A stretch of 64,000 bases of DNA from assembly GCA_963838495.1 (NCBI GenBank), contig CAWIRC010000001.1, positions 1,302,001 through 1,366,000 on the forward strand. Reading direction: 5' to 3'. A program made the position numbers and the translations under genes. Each line of letters begins with the position of its first letter. The first letter of the stretch is position 1. Source of the stretch: JBEKIK01 sp963838495 (GTDB lineage: Bacteria > Planctomycetota > Planctomycetia > Pirellulales > Thermoguttaceae). This document shows positions 59,507 to 64,000 of the stretch, one piece after another. Below the pieces are notes generated by a model, which ran no database searches, had not been told where the DNA came from, and saw nothing but the letters and a program-made list of their open reading frames with translations.

Positions 59507-61781
59507 ATGTCCTTCGCCGCACCGATATTTTTGCTTACCGCCGTTGCCGCCGCCATACCGGTGCTGCTGCACATGATCAACCGGCAGCGGGCGAAGAATC
59601 TGCCCTTCAGCACGTTGCGGTTCCTACAATTAAGCTTGCAAAAAACCCGGCGCAGAAAACGCGTCCACGACATCCTGTTGATGGTCTTGCGGGCGGCGGT
59701 CTTGCTGCTGATTGCCGTCGGGCTGGCCAAACCCGCCGTGAGCAGCTTGAGTTCGCTTTGGGGCGGGGCGAATTCGGCGGCGGCAATTATCCTCGACAAC
59801 TCGGCCAGTATGGGCACGATCGATCAGGACCGCCCGCGCTTCGACACCGCCTCGGCCGCGGCCCTGCAAATCCTCGATGAACTCAAAGACGGCGATGAAA
59901 CAGCCCTGCTTATAACCGGCGGGCCGCCATATCCGGAATTGGGCAAATTTTTCCGCACCCAGGAACAAATCCGCCAGTTATTGGCCCAAGCGCACGTCAG
60001 CTACCAGCGGGCCGACCTGGCTTACCAGGTCCAACAAGCCCGGGCATTGCTGGCGAAATCTTCCGCATCCCATAAGCAAATCTACGTGATTACTGACATG
60101 CAAAAAGTGTCTTGGGAAAACTGGAAAGCCAATCCCCAACTCCCCTCGCCCTTTGGGAAAGGCACCCAGAGGGTACCCGGGGGTGAGGGCCGTAATGACA
60201 TTAAAAAAAGTGGAGAATACACCGGCGCTAATATTTCTCCTTCTGACCGGAGAGAAACAGCGGTCGAAGACGACCAAACGTTTAAAATCCCCGTCATCCT
60301 TATCGATTGCAACCGCGCGCAAAGCCCAACGTGGCCGTGCAAGGCCTGGAATTGGAAGCCGAGGCGCCCATAACCGGCCTGCCGGTGAAGGCCTCGGTCG
60401 AACTGCTCAATGCATCACCGGTCTCGCAGCAGCGGGTGGCGGAGTTGTTTATCGACGGCAACAAGGAATCGAGCAGCCCGGAGTTGGATCTTCCGCCGGG
60501 TGGACGAGTGAAACACGATTTTATTTTCAGATTTAAAGGCGGCGGCCTGCATCGGGGCGAGGTCCGCCTGGCCGGCGAGGACGGTTCGAAATACGACGAC
60601 CGGCGCTTCTTCGCACAGGAAGTCGATCAAAGTGTTTCTGTGGCCGTGGTCAAGTCCAAGGGCCATGAAATCCCGTATCTTGATGACGCGTTTTATCTGG
60701 AAAACGCCTTATCGGCCGGGCAAACCGGCGGCTGGGCCATCCGCACGGCAACACTTTTGGCCGGCGATCTGGCCGGCGAGCCGCTTGCGAATTACAAGGT
60801 GATTTTTTGCGTGAACCTGCCCGCCCCGGACGCGGATATCGCCCGGCGGCTGCGGGAGTACGTGGCCCAGGGCGGAAACCTGGTGTGGATCGCCGGAGAC
60901 AATGTCGATGCCGAGGCGTACAACCAGATGAACGAGCAAGCCGGGGACCAGTTGCTGCCGGCCCCGCTTGTGGATATTAGGGAACCTTCCGCGGATCAGA
61001 ATCGCGATAGTTGGCATATAAACTACATCGACAAGGATTATCCCGCCCTCAGCCGGCTGGCCGAGCCGGCATCGCTATACGAGTCGGTGCTGGTTTACAA
61101 GCACGTGCGCATGGCCGCCGCCGAAAAAGGCGAGGCCCGGGTGCTGGTCCGATTGGACGACGGCGAACCCCTGCTTGTAATGCGAAAAATCGAAGAGGGC
61201 AACGTGCTGATGTTGGGGACCGGGGTGCATACCCAGTGGACGAACCTGCCGCTGAGGCCCATTTTTCTGCCGCTTATCGCCCGGCTGACGTTCGAACTCT
61301 CCGGCATGGAACAATCTCAACACTCGGCCTTGGCCGGCGCGCCGCTGGAACTGAAATTCCCAAAGGCCTCGCAGCCCGTCGGCGTGGAAGTGATTACGCC
61401 CTCCGGCGAGACCATGCGCCTTGCGACCAGTGCCATGGAAGATAATAAAGGCCAGATATTCCGCTATGCCGACACCTACGATATCGGCATCTATCTCTTG
61501 CGCCGCTCGATACGGCGCGGGCCGGGCCTGTTGCCTATGCGGTAAATCTCGATCCGGAAGAGGTCGAGCCGGCCACAATCGAACGTGAGGAACTGCAAAA
61601 ATTTTTCGGCCGAACGCCGCTGGTCTTCGCCGACAATCCTGACGATCTTTCCGGCACTTTCGCCTGGCTTAAACAAGGCAAAAGTTTATGGGGATTGTTC
61701 CTCACTTTAGTTTTGATCGGCCTGGTATGCGAGACTTTCGTATCGAATTTATTGAGCGAAACAAATTTCAATCCCCGTTAA
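59507..61781 (+). CDS. BatA-like membrane VWA protein, broken by two frameshifts (about 60325 and 61530)
   Basis: One protein of about 757 residues in three frames. The start (APIFLLTAVAAAIPVLLHMINRQRAKNLPFSTLRFL) is the BatA/aerotolerance N-terminal domain, followed by a VWA domain (IILDNSASMG). A Family A repeat is read in frame at about residues 211-228 (LPSPFGKGTQRVPGGEG). The first break follows DCNR; the second frame continues PNVAVQGLELEAEAPITGLPV through a GATase-like fold. The second break lies near YDIGIYLL; the third frame reads AYAVNLDPEEVEPATIEREEL, ends with a membrane helix, and stops at 61781. Sequence error is the simplest cause. Confidence 0.8.
60136..60190. repeat. Family A repeat read in frame in the BatA-like gene
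   Basis: actcccctcgccctttggga, then aaggcacccagagggtacccgggggtgagggc. It is nearly the reverse complement of the copy at 2216-2277 in the GH106 gene. Confidence 0.85.
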
Positions 61782-61783
61782 TC

Positions 61784-61817
61784 ATTTAGCCCCCGGTGAA
61801 AACATCGGGGGCTAAAT
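61784..61817. repeat. Family B palindrome, complete copy
   Basis: atttagcccccggtgaaaac followed by atcgggggctaaat. It lies between the converging BatA-like gene and serC and may serve as a terminator for either. Confidence 0.8.
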
Positions 61818-61846
61818 AATTATTAAATAAAATTGTCGGCGAAAAA

Positions 61847-62941
61847 TTACGCGTTCCTTTTGGCAAAATCGAGCATGAAATCGCGGAGCGTTTTCACGCC
61901 TTCGGTGGGCATGGCGTTGTAGATCGAGGCCCTGCAACCGCCCACCGAACGGTGGCCTTTCAATTCGCACAGCCCTTGCGCCGCCGCCTGCTTGAGGAAC
62001 GGCTCTTCCAATTCGGTCTTGGCAAGCTTGAAGGGCACGTTCATCATCGAGCGGCAGTCCGGTTCGGCGTGCGGCATGTAAAAGCCCTTCGATTGTTCGA
62101 TGGCGTCGTACAGCATTTTCGCCTTTTGCTTGTTGATCTCCGCCATCTTGGCCAATCCGCCGACGGTGTTCAACAACCAATCGGTTACAAGTTTCACCAT
62201 GTAAATGGCAAAGGTGGGCGGGGTGTTTAGAAGCGACTTGCCTTCGGCGAACACCTTGTAGCTCAGAAGCGAGGGCAGATCGGCCGGCGATTTGGCCACC
62301 AGGTCGTCGCGAATCACCACCAGAGTCACTCCGGCCGGCCCCAGGTTTTTCTGGGCACAGGCGAATACAAGACCGTACTTCTGGATGGGAATAGGCCTGG
62401 AAAGAATTTCGGAAGAAGCATCGCATACCAACGGCACGTCGCCCACGTCGGGCTCGGTCTGGAACTGCACGCCTTGAATTGTCTCGTTTATGGTCATGTA
62501 AACGTAAGCGGCGTCCGGATCGATTTTCAATTCCGATTGCTTGGGCACGCGGTTGTAATTCGTGGGTTTGCCGTCCCATATCGCTTTGGCGTTGCCTTGG
62601 GTTTTCGCCTCGTCCAAGGCCTTTTTGCTCCAGGTTCCGCTTACGATGTAATCGGCCGGCTTGCCTGTGCCGCGGAGCAGGTTCATGGGGATCATGCCGA
62701 ACTGCAAAACGGCGCCGCCTTGGAAAAACAACACGCGATAGTTGTTGGGAATGGCCAGCAGGGTGCGAATATTGGCCTCGGCCTGGGTGATAATCTTATC
62801 GAATGTCTTTGAGCGGTGGCTGATTTCCAGAATCGAACAGCCCGCTCCCGGCAGGGCCACCAAATCGCGCTGGGCCTCTTCCAAGGCCGGCAAAGGCAAA
62901 ACGGCTGGACCGGGTGAAAAATTATAAACTCGCTTTTCCAT
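61847..62941 (-). CDS. serC: Phosphoserine aminotransferase
   Basis: PLP-dependent transaminase of serine synthesis (3-phosphohydroxypyruvate to phosphoserine). I chose the ATG at 62941 because RVYNFSPGPAVLPLPALEEA is the family start. SHRSKTFDKII, LFFQGGAVLQFGMIPMNLL, DASSEILSRP (PLP-binding Asp/Ser) and ACAQKNLGPAGVTLVVIRDDL (lysine) are the main blocks. The length of 364 is normal. A GGAG site (AAGGAG) precedes the ATG. No other serine gene is close. Confidence 0.95.
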   Translation of the reverse strand: MEKRVYNFSPGPAVLPLPALEEAQRDLVALPGAGCSILEISHRSKTFDKIITQAEANIRTLLAIPNNYRVLFFQGGAVLQFGMIPMNLLRGTGKPADYIVSGTWSKKALDEAKTQGNAKAIWDGKPTNYNRVPKQSELKIDPDAAYVYMTINETIQGVQFQTEPDVGDVPLVCDASSEILSRPIPIQKYGLVFACAQKNLGPAGVTLVVIRDDLVAKSPADLPSLLSYKVFAEGKSLLNTPPTFAIYMVKLVTDWLLNTVGGLAKMAEINKQKAKMLYDAIEQSKGFYMPHAEPDCRSMMNVPFKLAKTELEEPFLKQAAAQGLCELKGHRSVGGCRASIYNAMPTEGVKTLRDFMLDFAKRNA

Positions 62942-63030
62942 AAAAACTGCTCCTAAGGAGGAAAAAAAGTTGCAAAATCGGGAATCGGTCAGTGTACCGA
63001 AAAACTTCACATTGTCTAGACCATTATTAT

Positions 63031-63061
63031 GTTGGGGTAGCAGTTAAACTGCTACCCCAAC
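63031..63061. repeat. Family C palindrome (gttggggtagcagtt-aactgctaccccaac)
   Basis: A perfect inverted repeat upstream of serC. Compared with the copy at 55699, changes in one arm are matched in the other, which indicates selection on pairing or the same source in mutated form. Confidence 0.85.
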
Positions 63062-63228
63062 GTTTTATACGTAGTTTAATACCTGGCCAAAATAATAGCA
63101 GGGTTATGACTATGACAATCGAAATATCATGCAAGTTCGGAGGGCGTCGGGGGAATTGACTGGCAGGGGAGGGATATCTATATTAAATGGTTTGCACTGT
63201 TTCCCACTATTTAAGAGGGTGCCATACC

Positions 63229-64000
63229 GTGCCGCCGCGCGTTCCCGCCAAAGAAAACTTTGTCCGCACAGTGCTTGGCGACATTCCTGCGCAAGAATTG
63301 GGGTTTACACACTGCCACGAGCACCTCTTCATCCTTCCGGGCCGCAGCCAGGAAGTCGATCCAGGTTACTTACTCGACGATTTGGATAAAACCACCGCCG
63401 AATTAGGCCTGTTTTACGCGGCCGACGGCCGGTCCGTGGTCGACGCCCAGGGCATCGGCCAGGAACGAGCGCCCCGTCTTCTGCAACTGGCATCCCAGCG
63501 CTCCAAGGTGAACATTGTCGCCTGCACTGGCTTTCATCGCGGGGCTTTTTACGACGCCGATCATTTCCGCTATCACGAGTCGGCCGAGACGCTGGCCCGG
63601 CGGATGATCGATGAAATCAACACCGGCATGGCAATTTACGCCGGCTCGGAAATAACGGAAAGAACCGACGTCCGGGCGGGGCTGATCAAGTTCGCCTCGG
63701 ATTACCACCTGATCGACGACAACGCGCGAAAAATCGCCGAGGCCGTCGCCGCTGCCCATCTGGCCACAGGCGCCCCGATCCTTTCACACTGCGAGCAGGG
63801 CACTTGCGCACTGGAACAGGTGCAGCTATTCTCCAAGTTGGGCGTCCACCCGTCGTGCTTGTTGATCAGCCATCTGGACCGGAACCTGGACCGCTACGTG
63901 CACGAGGACGTGGCCCATGCCGGCGCATACCTGGTTTACGACGGCATCTCCCGAGTGGAAATTCATTCCGACATGGAAATCATCGAACTGATACGCCGCA
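63229..64000 (+). CDS. Phosphotriesterase-family metal hydrolase, partial
   Basis: The gene runs off the right edge. Starting at the GTG with AAGAGGG nine bases upstream, it reads VLGDIPAQELGFTHCHEHLFI, with the first metal H-x-H; AGLIKFASDY (the bridging, probably carboxylated Lys); PILSHCEQGT (third His); and LLISHLDRN (fourth His). The order is that of phosphotriesterase-like lactonases and related amidohydrolases. Substrate cannot be given. It diverges from serC, with Family C repeat DNA between. Confidence 0.85.
   Translation, partial: MPPRVPAKENFVRTVLGDIPAQELGFTHCHEHLFILPGRSQEVDPGYLLDDLDKTTAELGLFYAADGRSVVDAQGIGQERAPRLLQLASQRSKVNIVACTGFHRGAFYDADHFRYHESAETLARRMIDEINTGMAIYAGSEITERTDVRAGLIKFASDYHLIDDNARKIAEAVAAAHLATGAPILSHCEQGTCALEQVQLFSKLGVHPSCLLISHLDRNLDRYVHEDVAHAGAYLVYDGISRVEIHSDMEIIELIRR

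Noticed and set aside
1..64000. CRISPR arrays, rRNA genes, prophage structural genes
   Set aside because: No evenly spaced direct repeats with unique spacers, no rRNA-like stretches and no phage head, tail or integrase genes were seen.

Overview
The window most likely comes from an uncultured member of the Planctomycetota. Several features point that way: PEP-CTERM exported proteins with LamG or BNR domains, a GH106 rhamnosidase, DUF1573, DUF4159 and DUF4175-like proteins, a DUF58/VWA/BatA-type cluster, lipid A genes (lpxC, lpxA) behind an OmpH/Skp gene, and an unusual load of short palindromic repeats, some of them read in frame inside genes. The class cannot be fixed from this sequence. Most coding DNA is GC-rich; hxsBCD, the HEPN gene, the GxxExxY gene and parts of 39.5-43.2 kb look visibly AT-richer and are candidates for transfer.

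Layout. 0-11.5 kb (mostly minus strand): a FlgI-like lipoprotein with a HEAT tail running off the left edge, a GH106 enzyme, a TMTC-like membrane/TPR protein, a RAYT transposase between inverted REP-like ends, secreted hypothetical proteins, and a VWA/HEAT protein. 12-15.5 kb (plus): two PEP-CTERM proteins. 15.5-20.2 kb (minus): a small TA remnant and a complete His-Xaa-Ser (hxsD-hxsB-hxsC-hxsA) radical-SAM peptide-modification operon, preceded by an FHA-GAF histidine kinase and a receiver protein. 23.2-27 kb (plus): ompH, lpxC, lpxA and a Gfo/Idh/MocA oxidoreductase, an envelope/lipid A cluster. 27-34 kb: a radical SAM/SPASM protein, a secreted beta-carbonic anhydrase, PEBP, DUF434, an EF-hand lipoprotein, DUF4186 and DUF1573. 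34-39.5 kb: hemL, a complete IS5-family element with target duplication, rhamnose mutarotase, a pyruvate-kinase-C-like protein and cardiolipin synthase. 39.5-43.9 kb: a small defence/TA block (HigBA-like pair with a palindromic operator, Lit-like U49 peptidase, TIGR02391 HEPN protein, DUF433/DUF5615 pair). 43.9-49.4 kb: tsaB, a phosphoesterase, yidC (with an inserted PDZ domain) and mnmE. 49.6-61.8 kb: DUF4175-like and DUF4159 genes diverging from a VWA - GxxExxY - DUF58 - BatA-like run. 61.8-64 kb: serC and the start of a phosphotriesterase-family gene.

Two themes cut across the window. First, at least eight families of short palindromes or short tandem words sit between genes, and several are translated in frame. 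Second, about eleven reading-frame breaks are visible, including in yidC and cardiolipin synthase; many are one-base changes in short homopolymers and look more like sequence error than decay. Where both halves of a gene are recognisable it is annotated as one span and the break is given.
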